Positions 29,380 through 42,211 of a stretch of 64,000 bases of DNA are shown here, piece by piece. The position numbers and the translations under genes were made by a program. The DNA comes from Tepidimonas sediminis (GTDB lineage: Bacteria; Pseudomonadota; Gammaproteobacteria; Burkholderiales; Burkholderiaceae_C). Location of the stretch: assembly GCF_007556605.1 (NCBI RefSeq), contig NZ_VJND01000004.1, positions 108,461 through 172,460 on the forward strand, read 5' to 3'. Position 1 is the stretch's first letter. The number at the start of each line of letters is the position of its first letter. The notes under the pieces were generated by a model. It was not told the DNA's origin. It did not search any database and saw only the letters and a list, made by a program, of their open reading frames with translations.

Positions 29380-30483
29380 ATGACGCAAGCTTCCTCTTCC
29401 AAGGCCAAGCTGCTGACCTTCGCGCTGGCTGCGGCCGGCCTGCTGGTGCTGCCGCTGCTGCTGCAGGCCACCGGCAGCAACTCCTGGCTGCGCATCGTCG
29501 ACGTGGCGCTGCTGTACGTGATGCTGGCGCTGGGGCTCAACATCGTGGTGGGCTTCGCCGGCCTGCTGGACCTGGGCTTCATCGCCTTCTTCGCCGTCGG
29601 CGCCTACCTCTACAGCCTGCTGGCCTCCAGCCACCTGGCGGACAACTTCCCCGCCATTGCGGCGATGTTTCCGAACGGCATCCACTTGAGCTTCTGGATC
29701 GTGATCTTCCTGGCGGCGATCCTGGCCGGCATCACCGGCCTGATCCTGGGCTATCCGGTGCTGAAGCTGCGCGGCGACTACCTGGCCATCGTGACGCTGG
29801 GCTTCGGCGAGATCGTGCGCATCTTCATGCTCAACCTCGACCGCCCGATCAACATCACCAACGGGCCCAAAGGCATCGCCGGTGTGGACGCCGTCAGCGT
29901 CTTCGGCCACAACATGGCGCAGCGCCTCACGGTCTCGCTGGGCGACTGGAGCTACACCTTCGAGTCGGTGACCCTGTACTACTACCTGATCCTGTTCTTC
30001 GTCGTGCTGACGGTCGTCATCTGCTACCGGCTGGCCGACTCGCGCATCGGCCGCGCCTGGATGGCGATCCGCGAGGACGAGATCGCCGCCAAGGCCATGG
30101 GCATCAACACCCGCAACCTGAAGCTGGCGGCGTTTGGCACCAGCGCCACCTTCGGCGGCGTGGCCGGCGTGCTGTTCGCCTCGCTGATGCGCGGCGTCTA
30201 TCCGGAGTCGTTCGTGCTGATGGAGTCGGTGATGATCGTGGCGATGGTGGTGCTGGGTGGACTGGGGCACATCCCGGGCGTGATCCTGGGGGCGCTGCTG
30301 CTGGCCGGCCTGCCGGAGCTGCTGCGCCACCTGGCCGGTCCGCTGCACCACCTCACCGACGGGCGGCTGGCGCCGGAGATCCTGCGCCAGCTGCTGATCG
30401 CGCTGGCGATGATCGTCATCATGCTGCTGCGTCCGCGCGGTTTGTGGCCGGCGCCGGAGCATGGCAAGTCGCTGAGCAAGTGA
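29380..30483 (+). CDS. livM: Branched-chain amino-acid ABC transporter permease LivM
   Basis: This is the second permease of the importer, 367 residues with about ten hydrophobic segments. LALGLNIVVGFAGLLDLGFIAF and the cytoplasmic coupling region SRIGRAWMAIREDEIAAKAMGIN are characteristic of LivM. It starts 19 bases after livH with GGGAGG ahead of the ATG and is followed 12 bases later by livG, so the four genes form one operon. Confidence 0.92.
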   Translation: MTQASSSKAKLLTFALAAAGLLVLPLLLQATGSNSWLRIVDVALLYVMLALGLNIVVGFAGLLDLGFIAFFAVGAYLYSLLASSHLADNFPAIAAMFPNGIHLSFWIVIFLAAILAGITGLILGYPVLKLRGDYLAIVTLGFGEIVRIFMLNLDRPINITNGPKGIAGVDAVSVFGHNMAQRLTVSLGDWSYTFESVTLYYYLILFFVVLTVVICYRLADSRIGRAWMAIREDEIAAKAMGINTRNLKLAAFGTSATFGGVAGVLFASLMRGVYPESFVLMESVMIVAMVVLGGLGHIPGVILGALLLAGLPELLRHLAGPLHHLTDGRLAPEILRQLLIALAMIVIMLLRPRGLWPAPEHGKSLSK

Positions 30484-30495
30484 GGAGCACGATCC

Positions 30496-31266
30496 ATGAC
30501 GGACACCATCCTGAAAGTCAGCGGCGTCTCCAAGCGCTTCGGCGGCCTGCAGGCGCTTTCCGACGTCGGCATCGAGATCCGGCGCGGTCAGGTCTACGGC
30601 CTGATCGGCCCCAACGGCGCCGGCAAGACCACCTTCTTCAACGTGCTGACGGGCCTCTACACCCCCGACAGCGGCACGTTCGAGCTGGACGGCCAGCCCT
30701 ACACCCCGACCGCGGTGCACGAGGTCGCCCGTGCCGGCATCGCGCGTACCTTCCAGAACATCCGGTTGTTCGCCGAGATGACGGTGCTGGAAAACGTCAT
30801 GGTCGGCCGGCACGTGCGCACGCGCTCGGGCATCCTGAGCGCCATCTTCCGCACGCGCACCTTCAAGGCCGAGGAAAAGGCCATCGCCGAGCGGGCGATG
30901 GAGTTGCTGGAGTACGTGGGCATCGCGCGCTACGCCGACTACAAGGCGCGCACGCTGTCGTATGGCGACCAGCGCCGGCTGGAGATCGCGCGCGCGCTGG
31001 CCACCGATCCCAAGCTGATCGCGCTGGACGAACCCGCCGCCGGCATGAACGCCACCGAGAAGGTGCAGCTGCGCGAGCTGATCGAGCGCATCCGCGCCGA
31101 CGGGCGCACGATCCTGCTGATCGAGCACGACGTCAAGCTGGTCATGGGCCTGTGCGACCGCGTCACCGTGCTCGACTACGGCAGGCAGCTCGCCGAGGGC
31201 ACGCCCGCCGAGGTGCAGAAGAACCCCAAGGTGATCGAGGCCTATCTGGGCACGCAAGGACACTGA
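30496..31266 (+). CDS. livG: Branched-chain amino-acid ABC transporter ATP-binding protein LivG
   Basis: This 256-residue ABC ATPase has Walker A GPNGAGKTTFFNV, the signature LSYGDQRRLEIARAL and Walker B LIALDEPAAGMN, followed by the switch histidine in LLIEHDVKLVM. The LSYGDQ signature and PAAGMN are typical of LivG rather than LivF. It powers the LivHM permease from the cytoplasm. Confidence 0.92.
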   Translation: MTDTILKVSGVSKRFGGLQALSDVGIEIRRGQVYGLIGPNGAGKTTFFNVLTGLYTPDSGTFELDGQPYTPTAVHEVARAGIARTFQNIRLFAEMTVLENVMVGRHVRTRSGILSAIFRTRTFKAEEKAIAERAMELLEYVGIARYADYKARTLSYGDQRRLEIARALATDPKLIALDEPAAGMNATEKVQLRELIERIRADGRTILLIEHDVKLVMGLCDRVTVLDYGRQLAEGTPAEVQKNPKVIEAYLGTQGH

Positions 31267-31267
31267 G

Positions 31268-31999
<732 letters not shown>

Positions 32000-32020
32000 A
32001 GGCGCGACGGTCCGCGCGCC

Positions 32021-32026
32021 TACAAT
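32021..32026 (+). promoter_or_regulatory. Predicted -10 element (TACAAT) of lysS
   Basis: TACAAT is in the context GCCTACAATCGGG, 20 bases after the livF stop, giving a leader of about 100 bases before lysS. No good -35 is visible. It is one of several CTACAAT elements in the window. Confidence 0.4.
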
Positions 32027-32134
32027 CGGGACATCGGCGGCCTTGAGCCGCCGGTCCGTCTTTCCGTCCGCCCCGACGCCTGCGCGCCCTCCTTGCGGGC
32101 CGCGCGGGGCGGTGCCACGCCCGTCCGCCACACC

Positions 32135-33667
32135 ATGACCCACGCCGATCCCGTCACGTCCCACGCCGACGACAACCAGCTCATCGCCGAGCGCCGCGCC
32201 AAGCTCGCGGCGCTGCGCCAGGCCGGCACGCCGGCGTTTCCGAACGACGTGCGCCCGCAGCACAGCGCCGAGCAGCTGCAGGCCGAGTACGGCCACATGA
32301 GCAACGAGCTGCTGGAGCCGATGCGCGCGCGCGCCAGCGTCGCCGGCCGCATGATGCTCAAGCGCGTCATGGGCAAGGCGAGCTTCGCCACGCTGCAGGA
32401 CGCCTCCTTCGGTCCCACCGGCGGGCGCATCCAGCTCTACGTCACCAAGGACGGCGTGGGCGAGGCGCTCTACGAGGCGTTCAAGCACTGGGACCTGGGC
32501 GACATCCTCTGGGCCGAGGGTACGGTGTTCAAGACGCGCACCGGGGAGCTGTCGATCAAGGTCGAGCGGCTGCGTCTGGTGGTCAAGAGCCTGCGGCCGC
32601 TGCCGGACAAGTTTCACGGCGTGCACGACCAGGAGCTGAAGTACCGCCAGCGCTACGTCGACCTGATGACCGACGTGACGGCGCGGCAGCGCTTCGTGGC
32701 GCGCAGCCAGGCCGTCACCGCGCTGCGCGAGCACATGGTGGCGCACGGTTTCCTCGAGGTCGAGACGCCGATGCTGCACCCGATCCCGGGTGGGGCCAAC
32801 GCGCGCCCGTTCGTCACGCACCACCACGCGCTGGACCAGGACATGTACCTGCGCATCGCGCCGGAGCTGTACCTGAAGCGGCTGCTGGTGGGCGGCTTCG
32901 ACCGCGTCTTCGAGATCAACCGCAATTTCCGCAACGAAGGCATCAGCGTGCGGCACAACCCCGAGTTCACGATGATGGAGTTCTACGCCGCGTACTGGAA
33001 CCACGCCGACATGATGGCCTTCACGGAGGACATGATCCGGCGCGTGGCGCGCGCGGTCTGCGGCGACGGCAAGCTGGTCTATCAGGGGCGTGACGTCGAC
33101 CTGGAGCAGCCGTTCGAGCGCCTGACCATCCGCGAGGCCATCCTGCGCCACACCGACGCCGGCGAGCGCGTCGACGACGCCGACTGGCTGCGCGCGCAGC
33201 TGCGCAAGCTCGGCGTGGACGAGGCCAAGGAGCGGTTGCAGCAGCGCAGCCTGGCCGCGCTGCAGGTGCTCTACTTCGAGGAGGTGGTGGAGGACAAGCT
33301 CTGGCAGCCGACCTTCATCTGCAACCACCCGACCGAGATCTCGCCGCTGGCGCGCGCCAGCGACGCCGATCCCGGCATCACCGAGCGCTTCGAGCTCTAC
33401 ATCACCGGCCGCGAGATCGCCAACGGCTTCTCGGAACTGAACGACCCCGAGGACCAGGCCGCGCGCTTTCATGCGCAGGTGGCCAACAAGGAGGCTGGCG
33501 ACGACGAGGCGATGTACTTCGACGCCGACTACATCCGCGCGCTGGAGTACGGCATGCCGCCGGCCGGCGGCTGCGGCGTCGGCATCGACCGGCTGGTGAT
33601 GCTGCTGACCGACAGCGCCAGCATCCGCGACGTGATCCTGTTCCCCGCGCTGCGCCGCGAGGCCTGA
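32135..33667 (+). CDS. lysS: Lysyl-tRNA synthetase (class II)
   Basis: LysS attaches lysine to tRNA-Lys. The 510-residue protein has the N-terminal OB anticodon-binding domain ([21 protein letters not shown]), then class II motif 1 ([21 protein letters not shown]), motif 2 ([21 protein letters not shown]) and motif 3 ([16 protein letters not shown]). ATG 32135 gives the standard N-terminus; an upstream in-frame start at 32093 has no support. It is convergent with rpoH, 33 bp away. Confidence 0.95.
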   Translation: MTHADPVTSHADDNQLIAERRAKLAALRQAGTPAFPNDVRPQHSAEQLQAEYGHMSNELLEPMRARASVAGRMMLKRVMGKASFATLQDASFGPTGGRIQLYVTKDGVGEALYEAFKHWDLGDILWAEGTVFKTRTGELSIKVERLRLVVKSLRPLPDKFHGVHDQELKYRQRYVDLMTDVTARQRFVARSQAVTALREHMVAHGFLEVETPMLHPIPGGANARPFVTHHHALDQDMYLRIAPELYLKRLLVGGFDRVFEINRNFRNEGISVRHNPEFTMMEFYAAYWNHADMMAFTEDMIRRVARAVCGDGKLVYQGRDVDLEQPFERLTIREAILRHTDAGERVDDADWLRAQLRKLGVDEAKERLQQRSLAALQVLYFEEVVEDKLWQPTFICNHPTEISPLARASDADPGITERFELYITGREIANGFSELNDPEDQAARFHAQVANKEAGDDEAMYFDADYIRALEYGMPPAGGCGVGIDRLVMLLTDSASIRDVILFPALRREA

Positions 33668-33700
33668 ACGGGGCCGCGCGCGGCGCCGCGCCACGGGGTG

Positions 33701-34660
33701 TCAGGCGGCGTAGGGCTCCAGCGCCTTGCGCAGCTTCTTCAGCGCCGCCGCCTCGATCTGGCGGATGCGCTCGGCGCTGACGCCGTATTCGTCGGCCAGT
33801 TCCTGCAGCGTCTTGCCGCCGTGGCCGTGCTCGTCGACGTCGAGCCAGCGCGCGCGGATGATGTGCCGCGAGCGCTCGTCCAGCTGCGCCAGCGCCTGCT
33901 CGATGCCGTCGGTGGCCAGCCGCTCGCGCTCGCGCGCGGCCAGCACTTCGGTCGGCTCGTGGCGCTGGTCGGCGAGGTAGGCGATCGGTGCCAGCGTCTC
34001 CTCGCCGTCGTCGGCCGGCAGCGGATCCAGCACGACGTCGGCGCCGCTCAGGCGCGCCTCCATTTCGATGACGTCCTCGCGCTTGACGTTGAGGTCGCGC
34101 GCGATGGCGTCGATCTCGGCCTGCGTCAGCCGCTCGCGCCGGCCGGCGTCGTCGTCGGCGTCGGCCTTCAGGCCGTTCCTGAGCGAGCGCAGGTTGAAGA
34201 ACAGCTTGCGCTGGGCCTTGGTGGTGGCCACCTTGACCATGCGCCAGTTGCGCAGGATGAACTCGTGGATCTCGGCCTTGATCCAGTGCACCGCGTAGCT
34301 GACCAGCCGCACGCCCTGCGCCGGGTCGAAGCGCTTGACCGCCTTCATCAGGCCGATGTTGCCTTCCTGGATCAGGTCGGCCTGCGGCAGGCCGTAGCCC
34401 AGGTACTGGCGCGAGATCGCCACCACCAGCCGCAGGTGCGACAGCACGAGCTTGGCGGCAGCCTCCAGGTCACCGCGCTCGCGCAGACGGCGCGCGCATT
34501 CGCGCTCTTCCTCGGCGCTGAGCATCGGGATGCGGTTGACGGCGCTGATGTAGGCGTCCAGGTTGCCCAGCGGAGGCAGCGTCAGGCTGGTGCTGCTCCA
34601 CGAGGCCGCCGGCAGGGTGCCCGCGGCGGCGGGGGCCAGGGCAAGGGACGGGGCGCTCAT
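33701..34660 (-). CDS. rpoH: Heat-shock sigma factor RpoH (sigma-32)
   Basis: RpoH directs RNA polymerase to heat-shock promoters. The 319-residue protein has region 2 (LVVAISRQYLGYGLPQADLI, then QEGNIGLMKAVKRFDP), the RpoH box QRKLFFNLRS, and region 4 with the helix-turn-helix TLQELADEYGVSAERIRQIE. ATG 34660 follows GGAGAA by about 6 bases; the open frame continues to 34693 without support. A perfect CIRCE element sits 35 bases upstream, so HrcA probably represses it. Confidence 0.95.
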   Translation of the reverse strand: MSAPSLALAPAAAGTLPAASWSSTSLTLPPLGNLDAYISAVNRIPMLSAEEERECARRLRERGDLEAAAKLVLSHLRLVVAISRQYLGYGLPQADLIQEGNIGLMKAVKRFDPAQGVRLVSYAVHWIKAEIHEFILRNWRMVKVATTKAQRKLFFNLRSLRNGLKADADDDAGRRERLTQAEIDAIARDLNVKREDVIEMEARLSGADVVLDPLPADDGEETLAPIAYLADQRHEPTEVLAARERERLATDGIEQALAQLDERSRHIIRARWLDVDEHGHGGKTLQELADEYGVSAERIRQIEAAALKKLRKALEPYAA

Positions 34661-34694
34661 CGGTTCTCCTCTCCGGTTGCGCGTTCGTATCATG

Positions 34695-34721
34695 TTAGCA
34701 CTCTCTTGGATCGAGTGCTAA
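34695..34721 (-). promoter_or_regulatory. CIRCE element (HrcA operator) upstream of rpoH
   Basis: TTAGCACTC (34695-34703) and GAGTGCTAA (34713-34721) are separated by exactly 9 bases, a perfect CIRCE inverted repeat. It lies between the rpoH start and the divergent sugar-dehydrogenase gene, 35 bases before rpoH. CIRCE is bound by HrcA, which classically represses groESL and dnaKJ. Placement at rpoH would subordinate the sigma-32 regulon to HrcA. Confidence 0.95.
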
Positions 34722-34776
34722 GGCGCAGGTTCCCGCGCCGGTTGACGGCACCGCCGCGGCGCGTCATCCTTGCGTC

Positions 34777-35910
34777 ATGACGGTCAAAGCCGACGGATCA
34801 TGGCGGAGGTGGCTGGGCTGCGCCGGGTTGGCGCTCGCGCTGGCGCTGGGCGCGGCGGCCGTGGCCGCCCGCGGTCTGCGCGTGCAGGAGGTGGCGCGTG
34901 GGCTGGAGCACCCGTGGGCGGTGGCATTCCTGCCGGATGGGCGCTTCCTCGTCACCGAGCGGCCCGGGCGGTTGCGCGTGGTGGAGCCGGACGGGCGCCT
35001 GTCGGCCCCGGTGGCCGGCGTGCCGCGCGTCGACGCCGTGGGGCAGGGCGGGCTGCTGGATCTGGTGCTGGACCGCGACTTCGCGCGCAACCGGCAGCTC
35101 CACTTCTGCTACGCCGAGCCGGGGGACGGCGGCAACGCCACCGCCCTGGCGCGCGCGCGACTGAGCGCGGATGCCGCGCGGCTGGAGGACGTGCGCGTGA
35201 TCTTCCGCCAGCGGCCCAGGGTGGCGAGTCGTCTGCACTTCGGCTGCCGCATCGTCGAGGCGCCCGATGGCTCGCTGTTCCTGACGCTGGGCGAGCGCTA
35301 CCACCGCATGGCCGATGCGCAGGCGCTCGACAACCACCACGGCAAGATCGTGCGCGTGACGAAGGACGGCGCCGTCCCGCCTGACAACCCGTTCGTCGGG
35401 CGAGCCGATGCGCTGCCGGAGATCTGGAGCTACGGCCACCGCAACCCGCAGGGCGCCGCGTGGGGCCCGGACGGACGGCTGTGGGTGCACGAGCACGGCC
35501 CGCAGGGCGGCGACGAGCTCAACCGCCCCGAACGCGGTGGCAACCACGGCTGGCCGGTGGTGACGTTCGGCGAGCAGTACGGGGGCGGGCGCATCGGCGA
35601 GGGCACGCACAAGCCCGGCATGGTGCCGCCGCTGCACCATTGGACGCCGTCGATCGCGCCGTCCGGCATGGCGTGGCTGACCAGCGACCGCTACGGGGCG
35701 GCCTGGCGCGGCAGCCTGTTCATCGGCGCGCTGCGCGGCCGGCAGCTGGTGCGGCTGGACGTGGATGGCACACGCGTGGTGCGCGAGCAGCGGCTGCTGC
35801 AGGAGCTGGGCGAGCGCATCCGCGACGTGCGCCAGGGGCCGGACGGCTGGCTGTACGTGCTGACCGACGCGCCCGATGGTCGGCTGCTGAGGCTGCTGCC
35901 GACGCCGTGA
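34777..35910 (+). CDS. PQQ-dependent sugar dehydrogenase (aldose dehydrogenase, YliI/Gdh-B type)
   Basis: This 377-residue six-bladed beta-propeller starts with a probable signal anchor (LGCAGLALALALGAAAVAA). HPWAVAFLPDGRFLVTERPG begins blade 1, and the PQQ- and metal-binding residues are in the region SYGHRNPQGAAW and HEHGPQGGDELN. Such enzymes oxidise aldose sugars in the periplasm using PQQ. No PQQ-synthesis gene is in the window, so cofactor supply and real substrate are unknown. No clear Shine-Dalgarno precedes the ATG, so the start is less certain. Confidence 0.8.
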   Translation: MTVKADGSWRRWLGCAGLALALALGAAAVAARGLRVQEVARGLEHPWAVAFLPDGRFLVTERPGRLRVVEPDGRLSAPVAGVPRVDAVGQGGLLDLVLDRDFARNRQLHFCYAEPGDGGNATALARARLSADAARLEDVRVIFRQRPRVASRLHFGCRIVEAPDGSLFLTLGERYHRMADAQALDNHHGKIVRVTKDGAVPPDNPFVGRADALPEIWSYGHRNPQGAAWGPDGRLWVHEHGPQGGDELNRPERGGNHGWPVVTFGEQYGGGRIGEGTHKPGMVPPLHHWTPSIAPSGMAWLTSDRYGAAWRGSLFIGALRGRQLVRLDVDGTRVVREQRLLQELGERIRDVRQGPDGWLYVLTDAPDGRLLRLLPTP

Positions 35911-35967
35911 GCAGCCGCTAGACTAGCGCGCGGTGAGCCCCTCGTGCGAGGGGCAAGGAGGGTAACG

Positions 35968-36243
35968 ATGCGGATGAGCAGGGTCGGCGGCGCCGCACTG
36001 GCGCTGATGCTGGGGTGGACGGCCGCGGCGGCGTGGGCCGCCGAGGGCGAGGCGGCCGCATGCGAGGCCGCGGCGCACGAGCGCAAGCTGGCCGGTGCGG
36101 CCAGGACGTCGTTCGTGAAGAAGTGCCGGCAGGAGGCGCAGGCGCGTTGCGAGGCGCAGGCCGGCGAGAGGAAGCTGGCAGGCGCCGCACGCACGAGCTT
36201 CGTGGCCAAGTGCGTGCGCGAGACCGGCCCGCAGCCGCAGTGA
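35968..36243 (+). CDS. Small secreted protein with two PsiF repeats
   Basis: This 91-residue protein has a signal peptide (cleavage near AWA). Two tandem repeats follow, each built as C-x-A-x(3-4)-ERKLAGAARTSFV-x-KC, matching the PsiF repeat seen in phosphate-starvation-induced proteins of unknown function. Four cysteines, two per repeat, suggest disulfides in the periplasm. AAGGAGGG lies 6 bases before the ATG. It stands between the sugar dehydrogenase and the DciA-like gene. I can state the family but not the role. Confidence 0.8.
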   Translation: MRMSRVGGAALALMLGWTAAAAWAAEGEAAACEAAAHERKLAGAARTSFVKKCRQEAQARCEAQAGERKLAGAARTSFVAKCVRETGPQPQ

Positions 36244-36256
36244 GGGCCGGGCCGTC

Positions 36257-36556
36257 ATGTTGACGCTGCAGCAGGCGGTGCGCGCCAACGCCACGCTGGC
36301 CGACGTGGCCGAGCGCGCGTGGGCCTCGGCGCGGTTGCTGCGGCGGGTGGTGGTGCATCTGCCGCCGCTGCTGCGCGAGCAGGTGCAGCCCGGCCCGCTG
36401 GACGAGCGCGAATGGTGGCTGCTGGCGGCCAATCCGTCGGTGGCGGCCAAGGTGCGCCAGCTGGCGCCGGTGCTGCTGGCGGCGGCGCGTGCGGCCGGCT
36501 GGCCGACGCTGGAGACGGTGCGCGTGCAGGTGCAGGCCGCGCCGATGCCGCGCTGA
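36257..36556 (+). CDS. DciA-like protein (DUF721), predicted replicative helicase loader
   Basis: This 99-residue protein has the DUF721 core (LLREQVQPGPLDEREWWLLA, then NPSVAAKVRQLAPVLLAA), and its C-terminus matches the KH-like DciA domain. DciA is the ancestral bacterial helicase operator that helps load DnaB where DnaC and DnaI are absent. In many Betaproteobacteria this gene lies just upstream of secA, as here. Family assignment rests on pattern and context, so confidence is moderate. Confidence 0.65.
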   Translation: MLTLQQAVRANATLADVAERAWASARLLRRVVVHLPPLLREQVQPGPLDEREWWLLAANPSVAAKVRQLAPVLLAAARAAGWPTLETVRVQVQAAPMPR

Positions 36557-36575
36557 CGGTAGCGCGGCTTGCAGG

Positions 36576-36584
36576 GCTACAATG
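36576..36584 (+). promoter_or_regulatory. Predicted -10 element (CTACAAT) upstream of secA
   Basis: GGCTACAATGCC is a candidate -10 about 150 bases before the secA ATG. The leader between them can form GC-rich hairpins (for example CGCCCG-type pairing near 36700), but I see no SecM-like arrest peptide. Confidence 0.35.
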
Positions 36585-36728
36585 CCTGCCATCATGGCCG
36601 GCGGTCTCCCTGGGGCTGCCGGCCGGTGTTCGTCCGGCTGCGGCGTGCAGGTCCGCGGCCGGTTCTTTTGAGTGAGCACGCACAGCACGGCACGCCCGGC
36701 GCTCTCGGGCGGGCGTGGCGGGGTTTCC

Positions 36729-39485
<2,757 letters not shown>

Positions 39486-39507
39486 GCTGCCGCCCGAGGA
39501 GTCCGCG

Positions 39508-40743
39508 ATGGCCGTCAACTGGACCGTTCCCGACGCCGCCGATCTGCTGCCCGTGCCCGGCCTGCGCCTGGGCGTGGCCGAGGCGCACGTGCGCAAGCCC
39601 AACCGCAAGGACCTCACCGTCATGCTGCTGGACGACGGCAGCGCGGTGGGCGGCGTCTTCACGCGCAACCGCTACTGCGCCGCGCCGGTGCAGGTCTGCC
39701 GCGAGCACCTGGCCGCGGGGCAGGGCATCCGCGCGCTGGTGGTCAACACCGGCTGCGCCAACGCCGGCACCGGCGAGCAGGGGCTGATCGACGCGCGCAC
39801 GGTGTGCATCGCGCTGGCGCAGCGGCTCGGCGTGGCGCCGCAGCAGGTGCTGCCGTTTTCCACCGGCGTCATCATGGAGCCGCTGCCGGTGCAGCGCATC
39901 GTGGCGGGGCTGCCGGAGGCGCTGGCCGATGCGGCCGAGGACGGCGCGCACTGGCTGCGCGCGGCCGAGGGCATCATGACCACCGACACCGTGCCGAAGG
40001 CCGCCAGCCGCCGCGTGACGATCGACGGCGTGCCGGTGACGGTGACCGGCATCGCCAAGGGCGCCGGCATGATCCGGCCCAACATGGCCACCATGCTGGG
40101 GTTCGTGGCCACCGACGCGCCGGTGGCCCCGGAGCTGATCGGGGAACTCGCCCGCCGCGCCGCCGATGGCTCGTTCAACCGCATCACGGTCGATGGCGAC
40201 ACCTCCACCAACGATTCGTTCATCGTGATGGCCACCGGCCGCGCGGCGCTTGCGCGCATCACGTCGCTGGACAGTCCTGCCGGGCAGGCGCTGCTGGCGG
40301 CGGTGACGGAGGTCGCGCGCACGCTGGCGCACGCCATCGTGCGCGACGGCGAGGGCGCCACCAAGTTCATCACCGTGCGCGTCGAGGGCGGGCGCGACGC
40401 CGAGGAGTGCCTGAAGGTCGCCTACGCGATCGCGCACTCGCCGCTGGTCAAGACCGCCTTCTACGCCAGCGACCCCAACCTGGGCCGCATCCTGGCGGCG
40501 GTGGGCTACGCCGGCCTCGACGATCTGGACCAGGGCCGCATCGAGCTGTTCCTGGACGACGTGCACGTGGTCACGCGCGGCGGGCGCCACCCGGCCTACC
40601 GCGAGGAGGACGGCCAGCGCGTCATGAAGCAAAGCGAGATCACCGTGCGCGTGGACCTGGGGCGCGGCACCGCCGCCGAGACCGTGTGGACGTGTGACCT
40701 GAGCCACGACTACGTCAGCATCAACGCCGACTACCGCAGCTGA
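39508..40743 (+). CDS. argJ: Arginine biosynthesis bifunctional ornithine/glutamate N-acetyltransferase ArgJ
   Basis: ArgJ recycles the acetyl group from acetyl-ornithine to glutamate in the cyclic arginine pathway, and may also use acetyl-CoA. The 411-residue protein has the autocleavage site with the nucleophilic threonine in [28 protein letters not shown] and TFDGD-like [14 protein letters not shown] also match the family. It starts 22 bases after secA, which is a conserved neighbour pair, and is followed 10 bases later by a DUF815 ATPase. Confidence 0.95.
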   Translation: MAVNWTVPDAADLLPVPGLRLGVAEAHVRKPNRKDLTVMLLDDGSAVGGVFTRNRYCAAPVQVCREHLAAGQGIRALVVNTGCANAGTGEQGLIDARTVCIALAQRLGVAPQQVLPFSTGVIMEPLPVQRIVAGLPEALADAAEDGAHWLRAAEGIMTTDTVPKAASRRVTIDGVPVTVTGIAKGAGMIRPNMATMLGFVATDAPVAPELIGELARRAADGSFNRITVDGDTSTNDSFIVMATGRAALARITSLDSPAGQALLAAVTEVARTLAHAIVRDGEGATKFITVRVEGGRDAEECLKVAYAIAHSPLVKTAFYASDPNLGRILAAVGYAGLDDLDQGRIELFLDDVHVVTRGGRHPAYREEDGQRVMKQSEITVRVDLGRGTAAETVWTCDLSHDYVSINADYRS

Positions 40744-40753
40744 TGGCGAAGCG

Positions 40754-41632
40754 ATGAACGAACGATTCGAACGGCTGCTGGCGCGCGCCGAGGCGCTGAT
40801 CGACCGCATCGAGGCCATCCTGCCGCAGCCGCTCTGCGCGCCGGACTGGGGCGCGTCGGTGGCGTTTCGCTACCGCAAGCGCGGCGCGCACGGCGTGCTG
40901 GAGCCGGTGCGGCACGTGGCCTCGATCCGGCTCGAGGACCTGCAGGCCATCGACGAGCAGAAGGCCAGGGTGCAGCGCAATCTGGAGCGCTTCGTGCGCG
41001 GGCTGCCGGCCAACAACGTGCTGCTGACCGGCGCGCGCGGCACAGGCAAGAGCTCGCTGATCAAGGCGTGCCTGAACGAATACGCCCCGCAGGGCCTGCG
41101 CCTGATCGAGGTGGACAAGGGCGACCTGACCGACCTGCCCGACATCGTCGAGGTGGTGGCGCCGCGGCCGGAGCGCTTTCTCGTCTTCTGCGACGACCTG
41201 AGCTTCGAGGAAGGCGAGCCGGGCTACAAGGCGCTGAAGTCGATTCTGGACGGCTCGGTGGCCGCCGCGACGCCCAACGTGCTGATCTGCGCCACCAGCA
41301 ACCGCCGCCACCTGCTGCCCGAGACGATGCGCGACAACCTCGCCGCCACCTACGGCGACGACGGCGAGCTGCACCCGGCCGAGGCGGTGGAGGAGAAGGT
41401 GTCGCTGTCGGAGCGCTTCGGCCTGTGGGTGAGCTTCTACCCGTTCAGCCAGGACGAATACCTGGCCGTGGTGCGGCAGTGGCTGGCGGCCTACGGCGTG
41501 CCCGAGGCGCAGTGGGACGAGGCGCGCCGCGCGGCCCTCGTGTGGGCGCTGGAGCGCGGCGCGCGCAGCGGGCGCGTGGCCTACCAGTTCGCGCGCGACT
41601 GGGCGGGCCGCACGTCCGCGGAGGGGGCATGA
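40754..41632 (+). CDS. DUF815-family AAA ATPase
   Basis: This 292-residue ATPase has Walker A LLTGARGTGKSSLIKA, a Walker B-like FLVFCDDLSFEE with the DUF815 signature, and sensor 1 ICATSNRRHLLPE. The C-terminal RSGRVAYQFARDW is also typical. The DUF815 family has no established function. The gene sits between argJ and mutT, and its stop overlaps the mutT start (ATGA), so it is translated in the same operon. Confidence 0.85.
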   Translation: MNERFERLLARAEALIDRIEAILPQPLCAPDWGASVAFRYRKRGAHGVLEPVRHVASIRLEDLQAIDEQKARVQRNLERFVRGLPANNVLLTGARGTGKSSLIKACLNEYAPQGLRLIEVDKGDLTDLPDIVEVVAPRPERFLVFCDDLSFEEGEPGYKALKSILDGSVAAATPNVLICATSNRRHLLPETMRDNLAATYGDDGELHPAEAVEEKVSLSERFGLWVSFYPFSQDEYLAVVRQWLAAYGVPEAQWDEARRAALVWALERGARSGRVAYQFARDWAGRTSAEGA

Positions 41633-42111
41633 CCAAACCCGCCGCCGCACAGGCGCCCGACGAGGTGCTGGTGGTCGATGCCGACCGGCCGCGCGCGCCC
41701 GGCCCGCGGCCGGTGGTGGACGTGGCGGTCGGCGTGCTGATCGACCGCGCCGGGCGCTTTCTGCTGACCACGCGCCCGCCCGGCAAGGCCTACGCCGGGC
41801 ACTGGGAGTTCCCCGGCGGCAAGGTGGAGCCGGGCGAGTCGGTGGAGCAGGCCCTGCGCCGCGAGCTGCAGGAGGAAATCGGCGTGACGATCGGGGCGGC
41901 GCAGCCGTGGCGCGTGCTGGAGGCCGACTACCCGCACGCGCGCGTGCGGCTGCACGTCTGCCGCGTGTTCGACTGGTGCGGCGAGCTGCAGATGCACGAG
42001 GGGCAGGCGTTCGCGTGGCAGACCCTGCCGGTGACGGTGGCGCCGGTGCTGCCCGGGACGTGGCCGCTGCTGCGCTGGATGGAGCAGGACGGCAACGGAC
42101 AGGGTGCCTGA
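41629..42111 (+). CDS. mutT: MutT-type Nudix hydrolase (8-oxo-dGTP diphosphatase)
   Basis: This 160-residue protein has the Nudix box GGKVEPGESVEQALRREL, continued by QEEIGV, with all the expected acidic residues. LLTTRPPGKAYAGHWEFPGG upstream of the box matches MutT. It hydrolyses oxidised dGTP to prevent transversions. About 35 residues precede the domain, a little longer than E. coli MutT. Its start overlaps the stop of the DUF815 gene. Confidence 0.85.
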   Translation: MTKPAAAQAPDEVLVVDADRPRAPGPRPVVDVAVGVLIDRAGRFLLTTRPPGKAYAGHWEFPGGKVEPGESVEQALRRELQEEIGVTIGAAQPWRVLEADYPHARVRLHVCRVFDWCGELQMHEGQAFAWQTLPVTVAPVLPGTWPLLRWMEQDGNGQGA

Positions 42112-42211
42112 GGCAATCGCCGTCATAGGGCCGGCCCCCTTGCCAGCGTGCATCCGCCCCGTTACGCTGCGCGCAGGGCCCTGAGCAGGGCATCAGCACA
42201 GGAGCAAGGCC

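Noticed and set aside
36557..36728. SecM-like arrest peptide upstream of secA
   Set aside because: No short frame with a signal sequence and arrest-type C-terminus is present in the leader.
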